DNA from: Novosphingobium malaysiense
GTDB lineage: Bacteria > Pseudomonadota > Alphaproteobacteria > Sphingomonadales > Sphingomonadaceae
Length of the DNA: 64,000 nt
NCBI RefSeq assembly: GCF_000802225.1
Contig: NZ_JTDI01000003.1
Span: 558,001-622,000, forward strand
Reading direction: 5' to 3'
In this document: piece after piece, positions 9,383 through 18,771 of the stretch
Numbering within the stretch: position 1 is the stretch's first letter
Layout of the letters: every line of letters begins with the position of its first letter
Position numbers and translations under genes: made by a program
Notes under the pieces: model-generated
Told to the model about the DNA's origin: nothing
The model's database searches: none
What the model saw: the letters and a program-made list of their open reading frames with translations, nothing else

Positions 9383-10270
9383 ATGGCTCCGCCTGCTAAT
9401 AGGCGCTCCGGCTTTTCCCGCAGAGCGCAATATTCGACGTTCCTGAGTTACACTGCCGGCGTGGTGGGCGTCGTGGTGGGACTCGGCCTCGTCGTGACCT
9501 CGCTGGCGCGTCCGGAAGCCTTCGCCGGCGTGCGCAGCGTAGCCACCGACGCCACCGAGCCGGTGGGACAGGCTACAGCTGCCGGCCGCAGCTACGGCAG
9601 AGACGTCTTCGCCAGCGTCGCCGGCTTCTTCACGTCGGGTCGCGAACACGCCCGCCTCAAGCGTGAACTGGCCGAAGCCAAGGTGCGCCTTGTCGAGGCG
9701 CAGGCCATCGAAGCCGAAAACCGGCGGTTGAAGCGCCTTCTCGCTCTCAAGGATGCGGAACCCGACGCCGTCGCCTTTGCCCGCCTCACGCGCTCGACCA
9801 GTGCCAGTTCGCGCCGCTTCGCCATTGTCGATGCGGGACGGGACGAAGGCGTGACCAAGGGCATGCCGGTGCGCTCGGCGACCGGGCTGGTCGGCCGTAT
9901 TCTGGAAGTCGGCGCCACCAGTGCGCGCGTACTGCTGATCACCGACACCGAGAGCCTCGTGCCTGTACGTCGGGCCACCGACGGCGTGCCTGCCTTCGCC
10001 CAAGGACACGGTGACGGCACGATCCGCGTGAGGCTGATCAATCTCGGCATCAATCCGCTCAAGAAGGGCGACGTGATGGTCTCCTCCGGCTCGGGCGGGC
10101 TCTACCGCCCCGGCACGCCGATGGCGGTCGTGACGGAGATCCTGCGCGACGGAGCGATCGCGCGGGTGCTGAGCAACCCGTCGAACACCGATTTCGTCAT
10201 GGTCGAACCGGTCTGGGGGCCCAGCGAGCCGCCTCCGTCCGCCAAACCGGACGACGACGAGGGCGACTGA
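9383..10270 (+). CDS. mreC: Rod shape-determining protein MreC
   Basis: A 295-residue bitopic inner-membrane protein linking MreB and MreD to periplasmic PBP2. The N-terminus has a basic cytoplasmic segment and one membrane helix (about residues 23-45), then a periplasmic coiled coil (about 82-115, with REHARLKRELAEAK) and the beta-barrel MreC domain (motifs SASSRRFAIVDAGRDEGV and GLVGRILEVG). The tail is acidic. mreD starts two bases after its stop. Confidence 0.95.
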   Translation: MAPPANRRSGFSRRAQYSTFLSYTAGVVGVVVGLGLVVTSLARPEAFAGVRSVATDATEPVGQATAAGRSYGRDVFASVAGFFTSGREHARLKRELAEAKVRLVEAQAIEAENRRLKRLLALKDAEPDAVAFARLTRSTSASSRRFAIVDAGRDEGVTKGMPVRSATGLVGRILEVGATSARVLLITDTESLVPVRRATDGVPAFAQGHGDGTIRVRLINLGINPLKKGDVMVSSGSGGLYRPGTPMAVVTEILRDGAIARVLSNPSNTDFVMVEPVWGPSEPPPSAKPDDDEGD

Positions 10271-10272
10271 TC

Positions 10273-10818
10273 ATGCCCATTACCCGCAGCGACCCCCCGG
10301 TCAGGCGGCGTATCAACCGCGCCCCTTCCCCGCTGCTTGCGCATAGTCTGCCGTGGCTGACAATCCTTCTCGGATCGCTGGTTCCGGGCTGGCTGCTGAT
10401 CGCCTCCGCGCCCGTCCTGCCGCCTGTCGGCTTTCTGCTGTTTATCGCATGGCGCCAGCTTCGCCCCGGGCTTCTGCCGATCTGGTCGGGGCTGCCGCTC
10501 GGGCTATTCGACGACCTTTACTCTGGCCAGCCTTTCGGGTCGGCCGTGCTGTTGTGGTCGCTCGCCGCAATCGTGCTCGAATTCGTAGAGGCGCGAGTGC
10601 CGTGGCGAAATTTTCTCACCGAATGGCTCCTAGCGATCGGGCTCATCGTAACCTATATCGTGTTGTGTCTGGGCCTTAACAATCTGGCTGGTGCCGGTGC
10701 CCCCTTGCGAATAATTTTGCCGCAGATCGTGATATCAATTCTTTCCTACCCCCTCGTCGGCCGTTTCGTTGCAGTCGTGGACCGAATCCGGCTCACGCCC
10801 ATCGTGGTTTTGCGATGA
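10273..10818 (+). CDS. mreD: Rod shape-determining protein MreD
   Basis: A 181-residue, strongly hydrophobic protein with about five membrane helices and a basic N-terminal cytoplasmic end. It contains the MreD-like segment GLPLGLFDDLYSGQPFGS in its middle. The position between mreC and mrdA supports the call. It acts with MreC in the elongasome, where it modulates PBP2 activation. Its stop overlaps the mrdA start as ATGA. Confidence 0.92.
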   Translation: MPITRSDPPVRRRINRAPSPLLAHSLPWLTILLGSLVPGWLLIASAPVLPPVGFLLFIAWRQLRPGLLPIWSGLPLGLFDDLYSGQPFGSAVLLWSLAAIVLEFVEARVPWRNFLTEWLLAIGLIVTYIVLCLGLNNLAGAGAPLRIILPQIVISILSYPLVGRFVAVVDRIRLTPIVVLR

Positions 10819-12908
10819 AGATAAATTTCCGGCGTTTTTTTCCGCAGCGCCACACGACCACGGGGACGCTCCGCAACAGTTTCGACCGGCGGACCATGGT
10901 CGTCGGCACCGTCCAGGGTGGCATTGGCATCCTGCTGGCCTCTCGCATGGGCTATCTCGCAGTCTTCGAGAACGAGAAGTACAAGCTCGAGGCGGAGAGC
11001 AACCGCGTCAATCTTTCCCTGATCCCGCCGCGTCGCGGCTGGATCCTCGATCGCCATGGCACGCCCCTCGCTTCCAACCGGGCGGATTTTCGCGTCGACA
11101 TCATTCCCGACCGGATGACCGATCCCGAGCGCACGATAAACCGGCTCGGGCGGCTGCTGTCGCTGTCCCCGATCGAGATGCAGGACCTGCACGACAAACT
11201 GGACAAGGCGCGCGGCTTTGCCCCCGTTGAGGTGTCTTCCGGACTCGACTGGGAGCGGTTTGCCGCGGTCAGCGTGCGTCTGCCCGACCTTCCCGGCGTG
11301 GTGACGCAGCGCGGCTTCTCGCGGCATTATCCGGCGGGCCCCTGCGTCGGTCACCTGCTGGGCTATGTCGGCACGGCATCGGCCGAAGACTATGAGAAGG
11401 ATCGCGATCCGTTGCTCATCACGCCGGGCTACAAGGTCGGCAAGGACGGGCTCGAGAAGGTCTTCGAGCAACAGTTGCGCGGCAAGCCTGGCGCGCGGCG
11501 TGTCGAGGTAACCGCGTCGGGCCGCATCGTTCGTGACCTCAATACCCGCGAGGACGTGCAGGGCCAGACGGTCAAGCTCACCATCGACGCGGGATTGCAG
11601 GAATATGCTGCACGCCGTCTGGGACCGGAATCGGGTGCGGTCGTGGTGATGGACTGCCGCACCGGCGACGTCCTCACCATGGCCTCGATGCCCAGCTTCG
11701 ATCCCAACAGCTTTTCCGATGGCATCGGCCGTCTCGAGTGGAAGATGCTTTCCGACGACGACCATGTGCCCTTGCGCAACAAGGTCCTGCGCGGGCTCTA
11801 TCCGCCGGGATCCACGGTCAAGCCGATGGTGGCGCTATCCTTTCTGGAATCCGGGCTCGATCCGGACGAATCGGTCGTCTGCACCGGCGGCCTGCGCGTG
11901 GGCAACCGCGTGTTCCACTGCTGGAACCGGCGCGGTCACGGCCGCGTCAACATGGCCAAGGGCATCTACCAGAGCTGCGACGTCTACTTCTATTACTTCG
12001 CGCAGAAAGTGGGCATGGACGCGATCGCGGCCATGGCACGCCGGCTCGGACTGGGGCAGGAATTCGATCTGCCGGTGGTCGGGCAATCCTACGGGACTGT
12101 CCCCGATCCGGCCTGGAAGCTCAAGAAGTACGGGCGCGAGTGGCAGACTTTCGACACCGTCAATGCCACCATCGGCCAGGGGTACTTCCTGGTGAACCCG
12201 CTTCAGCAGGCGGTCATGGCATCGCGCATTGCCAGCGGGCATCGCCTGTTGCCCAGCCTGCAATTTTCCGACAGGCCCGGGGGCGCTCCGTCGCTCGGGA
12301 TACCCCAGGAGCATCTCGACTACGTGCATCAGGCCATGTCCGACGTGGTCAACGGCCCGGGCACGGCCCACCGCGCGGCCCTGCCGATTCCGGACGTGCT
12401 GCTGGCCGGCAAGACCGGCACTGCGCAAGTGGTCAGCCTCAATGTCAGCAGCGGCAAGGGCGGTCTGTGGAAATACCGCGATCACGGCCACTTCATATGC
12501 TTCGCGCCGTTCAACAACCCGCGCTATGCCTGTGCCGTGGTCATCGAGCACGGCGGCGGGTCGAGCGCGGCCTACCCCGTTGCGCGTGACGTGATGACCT
12601 ATCTGTGGGACAAGCAGAAGGCGATGGACGTACTGCTCGAGATGGAGAAGCAGTGGGGCGGCACACCCAGCGAACGCCTCGATGCGCGCTACCGCGCCTA
12701 TGCGGCGCAGTATGGCGTGAACGTGCCCGCCGTCTCGCCCGAGGAAGCAAAGGAAAAGGTGCGCGAGGCGGAAGACACCCAGGACGAGGTGCAACCGATC
12801 GTGAGCGAAGCCGCCTCGCCCGCGCCCGAACCAGTGGCCAATGCGTCCACGACGCCCTCGCCTGCGGCAACGCCGGACAGCGGCAGCGCCGGAGCCACGC
12901 CTGAATGA
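10815..12908 (+). CDS. mrdA: Penicillin-binding protein 2 (elongasome transpeptidase)
   Basis: A 697-residue monofunctional DD-transpeptidase that cross-links lateral wall peptidoglycan in partnership with RodA. A membrane anchor lies near residues 25-50, followed by a dimerisation domain with PPRRGWILDRHG. The transpeptidase domain has the SxxK motif STVK (Ser333, Lys336), SCD at 387-389 in the SxN position and KTG at 533-535. The C-terminal 60 residues are rich in Ala, Pro and Ser, a low-complexity tail seen in sphingomonad PBP2s. It overlaps mreD and rodA by four bases each. Confidence 0.97.
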   Translation: MKINFRRFFPQRHTTTGTLRNSFDRRTMVVGTVQGGIGILLASRMGYLAVFENEKYKLEAESNRVNLSLIPPRRGWILDRHGTPLASNRADFRVDIIPDRMTDPERTINRLGRLLSLSPIEMQDLHDKLDKARGFAPVEVSSGLDWERFAAVSVRLPDLPGVVTQRGFSRHYPAGPCVGHLLGYVGTASAEDYEKDRDPLLITPGYKVGKDGLEKVFEQQLRGKPGARRVEVTASGRIVRDLNTREDVQGQTVKLTIDAGLQEYAARRLGPESGAVVVMDCRTGDVLTMASMPSFDPNSFSDGIGRLEWKMLSDDDHVPLRNKVLRGLYPPGSTVKPMVALSFLESGLDPDESVVCTGGLRVGNRVFHCWNRRGHGRVNMAKGIYQSCDVYFYYFAQKVGMDAIAAMARRLGLGQEFDLPVVGQSYGTVPDPAWKLKKYGREWQTFDTVNATIGQGYFLVNPLQQAVMASRIASGHRLLPSLQFSDRPGGAPSLGIPQEHLDYVHQAMSDVVNGPGTAHRAALPIPDVLLAGKTGTAQVVSLNVSSGKGGLWKYRDHGHFICFAPFNNPRYACAVVIEHGGGSSAAYPVARDVMTYLWDKQKAMDVLLEMEKQWGGTPSERLDARYRAYAAQYGVNVPAVSPEEAKEKVREAEDTQDEVQPIVSEAASPAPEPVANASTTPSPAATPDSGSAGATPE

Positions 12909-14017
12909 GCCGGTCCGTCGTTCCCGACGTCGTTGCGCGTCAGCCATGGCAGATGCTGATTCCCCTGTTCGGGCTGGTGGCCCTGGGCGGTGCCGTGCTC
13001 TACTCGGCGGCCGGGGGGCATCTGCAGCCCTATGCGCTCAGTCACGTGGTCCGGTTCCTGGTGTTTCTGGTCATGGCCATCGTGATTTCGCGCATGAGCC
13101 GCAATCTTTTCCGCATGGCCGCCTATCCGATCTACGGCGGGATCGTCGCCCTGCTGGTGCTTGTGGAGGCGATCGGTGCGGTCGGGGGCGGCAGCCAGCG
13201 TTGGCTGAACCTCGGGTTCATGACGCTGCAGCCTTCCGAGCTGATGAAGCCGGCGATCGTCCTGGTCCTCGCCAAGTTCTACGAATCGCTGCCACCGCCG
13301 ATGACAGCCAGCTTGCGCGGGTTGATACCTGCGGGCGTCCTGATCGGCATTCCCGCAGGGCTCGTCGTCCTGCAGCCCGACCTCGGTACGGCACTGGCGA
13401 TCTGTTTCGGTGGAGCGGTCACGATGTTCCTTGCCGGACTGCCACTAGCCTGGTTCCTCTCAGCGGGAGGCGCGGCCATAATTGCCGCGCCGATCGCGTT
13501 CTTCACGCTCTTGCATGGCTACCAGCGCAACCGCGTGCTGACCTTTCTCAATCCCGAAAGCGATCCGCTGGGTACCGGCTACCACATAACACAGTCCAAG
13601 ATCGCGATTGGATCGGGCGGAATCTTCGGCAAGGGGTTCGGCAACGGCACCCAGAGCCACCTGCAGTACCTGCCAGAGGCGCATACCGACTTCGTCTTTG
13701 CCACCATGGCAGAGGAGTGGGGCTTTCTGGGCGGGCTATTCGTGCTTTTCGTGTTCGGCGTGCTGATGGCGTGGGGCCTGCGCGTCTCCCGGCGTGCGCC
13801 GGACCGCTTCTCCAGCCTCCTCGCAGCCGGCATGACGGCGACGATTTTCTTCTACGTGGCGATCAACCTGATGATGGTCATGGGACTGGCTCCGGTCGTG
13901 GGCATTCCCCTTCCCTTCATGAGCCACGGCGGCACCTCGATGCTTACCAACATGATCTGCCTGGGCTCGATCATGGCGGTAAACCGCTGGAATCAGAGGC
14001 CGAGCACGTTCTCCTGA
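12905..14017 (+). CDS. rodA: Peptidoglycan glycosyltransferase RodA
   Basis: A 370-residue SEDS-family polytopic membrane protein (about ten helices) that polymerises lipid II in the elongasome together with PBP2. Family segments include LQPSELMKP, a central QPDLGTAL (the SEDS motif with the key Asp) and, near the C-terminus, GIPLPFMSHGGTSML. The start overlaps the mrdA stop as ATGA. It closes the mreBCD-mrdA-rodA operon; two tRNA genes follow. Confidence 0.97.
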   Translation: MSRSVVPDVVARQPWQMLIPLFGLVALGGAVLYSAAGGHLQPYALSHVVRFLVFLVMAIVISRMSRNLFRMAAYPIYGGIVALLVLVEAIGAVGGGSQRWLNLGFMTLQPSELMKPAIVLVLAKFYESLPPPMTASLRGLIPAGVLIGIPAGLVVLQPDLGTALAICFGGAVTMFLAGLPLAWFLSAGGAAIIAAPIAFFTLLHGYQRNRVLTFLNPESDPLGTGYHITQSKIAIGSGGIFGKGFGNGTQSHLQYLPEAHTDFVFATMAEEWGFLGGLFVLFVFGVLMAWGLRVSRRAPDRFSSLLAAGMTATIFFYVAINLMMVMGLAPVVGIPLPFMSHGGTSMLTNMICLGSIMAVNRWNQRPSTFS

Positions 14018-14120
14018 ATTTCCGGCAAGTTTCCCCTTTTAATGCCGGAAACATGCGTTATAGGAGCCCCTCCGCCGCCGAATCGGCGCAAGGCCGAACG
14101 GCCTTCCGGCAAGGCAGCGT

Positions 14121-14196
<76 letters not shown>

Positions 14197-14221
14197 AGCC
14201 TTCCCTCCGCGGTAATCGTGG

Positions 14222-14297
<76 letters not shown>

Positions 14298-14329
14298 CTT
14301 CCCCATCCTCGACCAGCGGCATTTCCGGG

Positions 14330-14518
14330 TCACGGCGCCGTCCCGCTCGCTTCCGGCTGCGGCGCTTCCGTGGCGCCCAGGCGGGCATCGATTTCCTCTT
14401 CGGTCTGGCTGATCTTGGTCTGCGCCGCCTCGTAGCGCTCGTCGAACGTGGGCTCGCGCTTGCACGCGGCCAGCAACGTCGCCAGCGCCACGGCGACCAC
14501 GACGGCCCGCGTTCCCAT
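14330..14518 (-). CDS. Short lipoprotein, last gene of the tamA-tamB operon
   Basis: A 62-residue predicted lipoprotein: hydrophobic signal (residues 5-16), lipobox LAAC with Cys19, then a charged, probably helical segment (FDERYEAAQTKISQTEEEID) and a Pro/Ala-rich end. Its ATG overlaps the tamB stop as TGATG, so it is likely made by translational coupling with TamB. The heptad-like charged segment could be a short coiled coil. No family is recognised; the location suggests an outer-membrane accessory to the TAM system. Confidence 0.75.
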   Translation of the reverse strand: MGTRAVVVAVALATLLAACKREPTFDERYEAAQTKISQTEEEIDARLGATEAPQPEASGTAP

Positions 14519-17500
14519 CAGTAGTCCTTCTTGATCTGCACGTTGACGCTGTTGACGCCCGAACCGCCGGCCTGGCTCAGCACCGAAAGCCACTTGGTGA
14601 TGCTGACCTCGAGCTGCGTTGCAGTGAACCCCCGGGCGTCGGTGATCAGTTCGACGTAGATGTCGTCGGTCAGGTACTGGCCCGCCGCGAGCGACGTGCC
14701 GCGACCGGTGGTCTCGTCCGCGCCCAGAATGCGCAGGCGATCGATGCCGGCCGCCGAGCGAAGCTTGCCCAGCGGATTCAGGCCGCCTCCCGATCCGCGC
14801 AGGGAATTGAGCGAACTGGCCAGTTGCACGGCCTGGATTGCAGACAGGTTGGCGATCGAACTGCCGAAGAGAATACGTGACAGCACTTCATCGTCCGGCA
14901 GAGCCGGCGAGGAGCTGAAATCGATCTGCGGGTTCTCCGCTCTGCCCGAGACGTTCACGCTCACGTCCACGTCGTCGATTGAATCCGTGGCGGTAATCGC
15001 GACGGTGGGATTGATCGGCTGCGCGCCAGTAAAGGAGATCAGGCCTTCTTCGAGGTCGAACGACCTGCCGGCAAACCCCAAGGTTCCGCGCACGAGTTCC
15101 ACCTGCCCGGTGAGGCTCGGCGCCGCGCTCGTGCCGCCAAGATGGAACCGCGCGCTCCATTCGGATTCCAGCCCCATTCCCGACACGTAAAGCTTTTCGG
15201 GCGCGCGCAGGTTGAGGTCGAGCCGGATTTTCGCAAAGGCACTGGACAGCGGCGGGGCCGGCTCGTTGCCGGTCACGCGTGTGGGGCCCTTGCGTTCCTT
15301 GAAGCGCACGCCCGTCAGGTGCGGCACCTGCGCCGCGCCTTCGCGCACGATCTGGTAGCGGGTTTCCGGCAGCCTGAGGTCGCCGCTCAGCTGCGCCGTC
15401 TCGCCTGCAGCCTTGGTCAGATTCAGGGTACCGGTGGCGGTTGCCGACAAACCGTCGCTCTTTGCCAGGCGCGCATCGTCGAGCTTGACCGTGATGTCCA
15501 TCGGATAGCCGGCGTCTGCTGCCAGGCTGACCTTGCCGTTGGCGCTGACGGTGCCGCCACCTGCCTTCGCGGTGAGCGAATCCAGGCTCAGCGCATTGCC
15601 GCCGAACGTGCCGGACAGGTTCATGTCGGTAAGTTTGGTGCCGTAGGTCTGGTTCTCGTAGGTCAGGTTCTGTCCCTTGACGACGCCGTTGAGGCACGGG
15701 TTCGAGACACGGCAGGAGAAGTCGGCCGCAAGACCCATCGATCCCGTCAGGGTCTGGCCGGCCAGACCCGCGAAGGAGAACAGCGTATCGGCCGGACCGT
15801 TGTAGCGGATACCACCACCGAGCGGCGCTTCCAGCAGGCGGGTTGTCCAGGCACCGCCTCCGGGTGGCAATGGCCGCAAGCTGGCCACCAGCCGGCCGAT
15901 CACCGATCCGCGCCGCCGGATCACCGCCCGCGCTTCGCCCCCGTCAGGCAGCAGCTTGCCGACGAAGTTGACGTCCACCGGCTGGCTGACGGTGGCCGCG
16001 CTGGTGCGGGTGAAATCGTCGAAGGTCAGGCGGGCATCCGCGCGCGGGAAAGCGGACGGGTTCTTCTGCTCGAAATCGAGGCTGCCGTTGGCCTTGCCGC
16101 CGATGCCGTATCCCGGCACGAAGGCATTGATGAGCGCCATGTCGACGCTTTCGAGGCGGCTCTGCAGCTTGATGCCGGGGCCATAGTTTCCGGCCAGCTT
16201 CACGGTGCCGCCGCCGACGGAGATGGCTGTCGGCAGGAGCTCGTATCCTGTGTCTCCGGGAATGATCCGCGCCGGACTGAGAGTCTTGATCGTCTGGCCA
16301 CGGACCCTGCCGTTCAAGGCCACGCGCCAGACCTTCGGCGTCAGGTCGGCGTTGATGCCAAGCCGGAACGGTACCCCGCTCGCTCCTTCGATCACGGCCT
16401 TGGCCTTGCCGCGCCCATCGCGATAGTCGACTTGCACCCGGCCGGCCGCAAGATCGAACGAGCCGAGATGGGTGTCGGAAAGCTGGGCATCCGCAACGAC
16501 CAGCGGTTGGTCATAGAGCACCGCGCGACCATCGATGATGGCAGCGCCGATCGAGAGATTGGCGGGCCCATCGAACACTGCATTCTTGGCGCGCAGGTTG
16601 AAATCCACCGCCTGGTATTGGCCTTGGGCATCGAGCTTGAGGATACCGCCTACGCCGTTCCCGTTTGCGGTGAGTTCGCCCGCGAAGGGACCGGCGGGCG
16701 TCTGCACGAGATTGCCTTCGAAATCGACGCCGGAAAGGTTGGCGCTGTTGATCTGCAGCGAGGTCCTCGCGCCCGTGCCCAACGTGACGTCGGCCTTGAG
16801 CGGCCCATAGTCGGTATCGCCGGTGGCAACGAGATTGTAGCCGCCCCGTGCTCCAGTCACCCGCGCATCGAGGTTGGCAAGTCCGATGCCCAGATCCAGG
16901 CGCTCCGCAGTGAGATGCGCATTCGGATCTGAAATCGTCCCGGTCACGCGTACCCCGATGGCCCCGTAACGGTCCGAAGTGCCGTCCGCAGCCAGTGCGA
17001 TTCGACCATCGGGCGACCAGCTTCCCCGCCCGTCGACAACGCGCAGGTCCGGTGCCGTCAGTTGCAGGCCTGAGAAATGGACCACTCCGTCCGATCCGTA
17101 ACGGATATTCGAGGAGGCAGCGAAATTGCCGCCCAGATAGCTTTTCAGGCTGTCGTTGAGCAGCTTTGTCGATTGCGCCTTTACACTGCCCTGAAGCGCG
17201 AAGCCTTGGCTATCGCTGCGCAAGTCCATGTCGGTGCTGATATTGAAGATGCCGACGCTGGAAACACGGTAGTTGTCGATCCGGCCGTCGATCGCGCCGG
17301 TGTAGAAACCCCGGCTCATGTCTGCGACGAGCGTGACGCCCGCGTTTATCCGGTCCGACTTCAGCCGCATGTTGTCCGATAGAAGCCGCGAACCGTCGAC
17401 GGCGATATCGCCATTGAGCGTGACGTTCGCCAGCGTTCCGCCGGCGACACTGTCGAGGCCGGTAATGCGGTCGACCCTTGCCGAGACAGGTATGAGGATC

Positions 17501-18771
17501 TGGGCGGAATTGACCTTGGCAGCGCCGCTGGCGGCAAGGTTGACCAGCCCCATGCCGTTCATCACCAGTCGGTTGGCATTGAGCCGGTAGTCCACGGACG
17601 GCGTCGTGAAGGCGCCGTCTAGCGCGAGATGCGCGCGCAGCCCCGAGCCGCTGAGATTGTCTGCCAGCGCAGAGGGCTTGAGAAGCACGAATTCGAGTTC
17701 GAAATCCTCGAAGCTGTTGTCGGACAGATCGACCAGACCGCTGGGCGTCAGGTTGAACGCGTCACTCGACACCATGCCGGAAACCATCGCGCGACGCTGG
17801 TCGAGGGCCGCAGTGACGTCGAAGTTCGTGACCGGTCCCAGCAGATTGGCGGTGGGCCCGCTGACCAGCCGGGCGATGCGGGTCGGTCCCTTGATGGCGA
17901 AGGTCCCGTCCCGGGCCTTGAGGTCCAGCCTCGCCAGTTCGTTCTGCCCGAGATCGGCGTTGAGGACACCGTTCCAGGCCGTCCAGTCGCCCTTGCCCTT
18001 GATCGTCAGATCGAGCGGCTGAGTGAATCCGGCCAGCGAAGCAATGACACCGCGCGTGGGAGCGTGAAGATCGAGATCGATATCCAGCCGGTTTTTCTCC
18101 GGCACGGCGTCGAGCGAGAGGTCGAACCGGTCGCCGCCTTCCGCGCCCTTGACGGCAAGCGTGCCGCCCTTGGCCTCCACCTGAGCCCGGCCGTCGGCGA
18201 TGTGGGCGCTGCCATCGATGGTGACGACGCGCAGATTGCCGGTGACGGGAGGCTCCACGATGAAGCGGTCGATGCGCAGCGTGCCCACGTCGATATCGAG
18301 ATCGGGCAGCAACGGTCCCTCACTCGGCGGCGTTTCCTTGAAAACCGGAGACCGGCGCAGGATCATCCGCTGTGCCGTCGCGCTGCGCACGTCCACGTGG
18401 TTGTTGAGATAGGCAAACGGCCGCCAGTCGATGTGGATCTCGGGCGAGAACAGGAATTCGCCCTTGGTGTCCCGCACAGAAAGGTCGTGCAGGGTCATCT
18501 CCCCGTACAGCGAGCCCTCTATCCGCCCCACGGATATCCGCATGCCGTTTTCGAACTTCAGCCCGGCGATCTGGTTGGCGACGAAGCGATGCCCCGGACC
18601 GGTATCGATGCCGATTATTACGGCGAGGACGAGGGCGACAAGGCCGAGGAAGACGAGCAGGACCGTCTTGAGTATACGCTTGCGAACGCGCTGCCACAGC
18701 GACGGCTTGGCCTCGCTCTCGTCGACGACTTGGGCTTCTGCGCCGGATTCGATGTCCGCCTCCTCAGCCAT
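14518..18771 (-). CDS. tamB: Translocation and assembly module inner-membrane protein TamB (AsmA-like)
   Basis: A 1417-residue envelope-spanning protein. A charged cytoplasmic N-terminus is followed by one membrane helix (about residues 34-56) and a very long, repetitive beta-strand-rich region with the alternating polar/hydrophobic pattern of TamB/AsmA groove proteins, which shuttle phospholipids or support outer-membrane protein insertion. The C-terminal DUF490 domain (from about 1050) is conserved, ending in a Phe/Tyr-type strand (NVQIKKDY). It overlaps tamA by one base (TGATG) and is coupled downstream to a small lipoprotein. Confidence 0.95.
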   Translation of the reverse strand: MAEEADIESGAEAQVVDESEAKPSLWQRVRKRILKTVLLVFLGLVALVLAVIIGIDTGPGHRFVANQIAGLKFENGMRISVGRIEGSLYGEMTLHDLSVRDTKGEFLFSPEIHIDWRPFAYLNNHVDVRSATAQRMILRRSPVFKETPPSEGPLLPDLDIDVGTLRIDRFIVEPPVTGNLRVVTIDGSAHIADGRAQVEAKGGTLAVKGAEGGDRFDLSLDAVPEKNRLDIDLDLHAPTRGVIASLAGFTQPLDLTIKGKGDWTAWNGVLNADLGQNELARLDLKARDGTFAIKGPTRIARLVSGPTANLLGPVTNFDVTAALDQRRAMVSGMVSSDAFNLTPSGLVDLSDNSFEDFELEFVLLKPSALADNLSGSGLRAHLALDGAFTTPSVDYRLNANRLVMNGMGLVNLAASGAAKVNSAQILIPVSARVDRITGLDSVAGGTLANVTLNGDIAVDGSRLLSDNMRLKSDRINAGVTLVADMSRGFYTGAIDGRIDNYRVSSVGIFNISTDMDLRSDSQGFALQGSVKAQSTKLLNDSLKSYLGGNFAASSNIRYGSDGVVHFSGLQLTAPDLRVVDGRGSWSPDGRIALAADGTSDRYGAIGVRVTGTISDPNAHLTAERLDLGIGLANLDARVTGARGGYNLVATGDTDYGPLKADVTLGTGARTSLQINSANLSGVDFEGNLVQTPAGPFAGELTANGNGVGGILKLDAQGQYQAVDFNLRAKNAVFDGPANLSIGAAIIDGRAVLYDQPLVVADAQLSDTHLGSFDLAAGRVQVDYRDGRGKAKAVIEGASGVPFRLGINADLTPKVWRVALNGRVRGQTIKTLSPARIIPGDTGYELLPTAISVGGGTVKLAGNYGPGIKLQSRLESVDMALINAFVPGYGIGGKANGSLDFEQKNPSAFPRADARLTFDDFTRTSAATVSQPVDVNFVGKLLPDGGEARAVIRRRGSVIGRLVASLRPLPPGGGAWTTRLLEAPLGGGIRYNGPADTLFSFAGLAGQTLTGSMGLAADFSCRVSNPCLNGVVKGQNLTYENQTYGTKLTDMNLSGTFGGNALSLDSLTAKAGGGTVSANGKVSLAADAGYPMDITVKLDDARLAKSDGLSATATGTLNLTKAAGETAQLSGDLRLPETRYQIVREGAAQVPHLTGVRFKERKGPTRVTGNEPAPPLSSAFAKIRLDLNLRAPEKLYVSGMGLESEWSARFHLGGTSAAPSLTGQVELVRGTLGFAGRSFDLEEGLISFTGAQPINPTVAITATDSIDDVDVSVNVSGRAENPQIDFSSSPALPDDEVLSRILFGSSIANLSAIQAVQLASSLNSLRGSGGGLNPLGKLRSAAGIDRLRILGADETTGRGTSLAAGQYLTDDIYVELITDARGFTATQLEVSITKWLSVLSQAGGSGVNSVNVQIKKDY

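Noticed and set aside
15142..16932. 596-codon rightward open frame within tamB
   Set aside because: Antisense to tamB, which is clearly supported on the other strand; the product is low-complexity.
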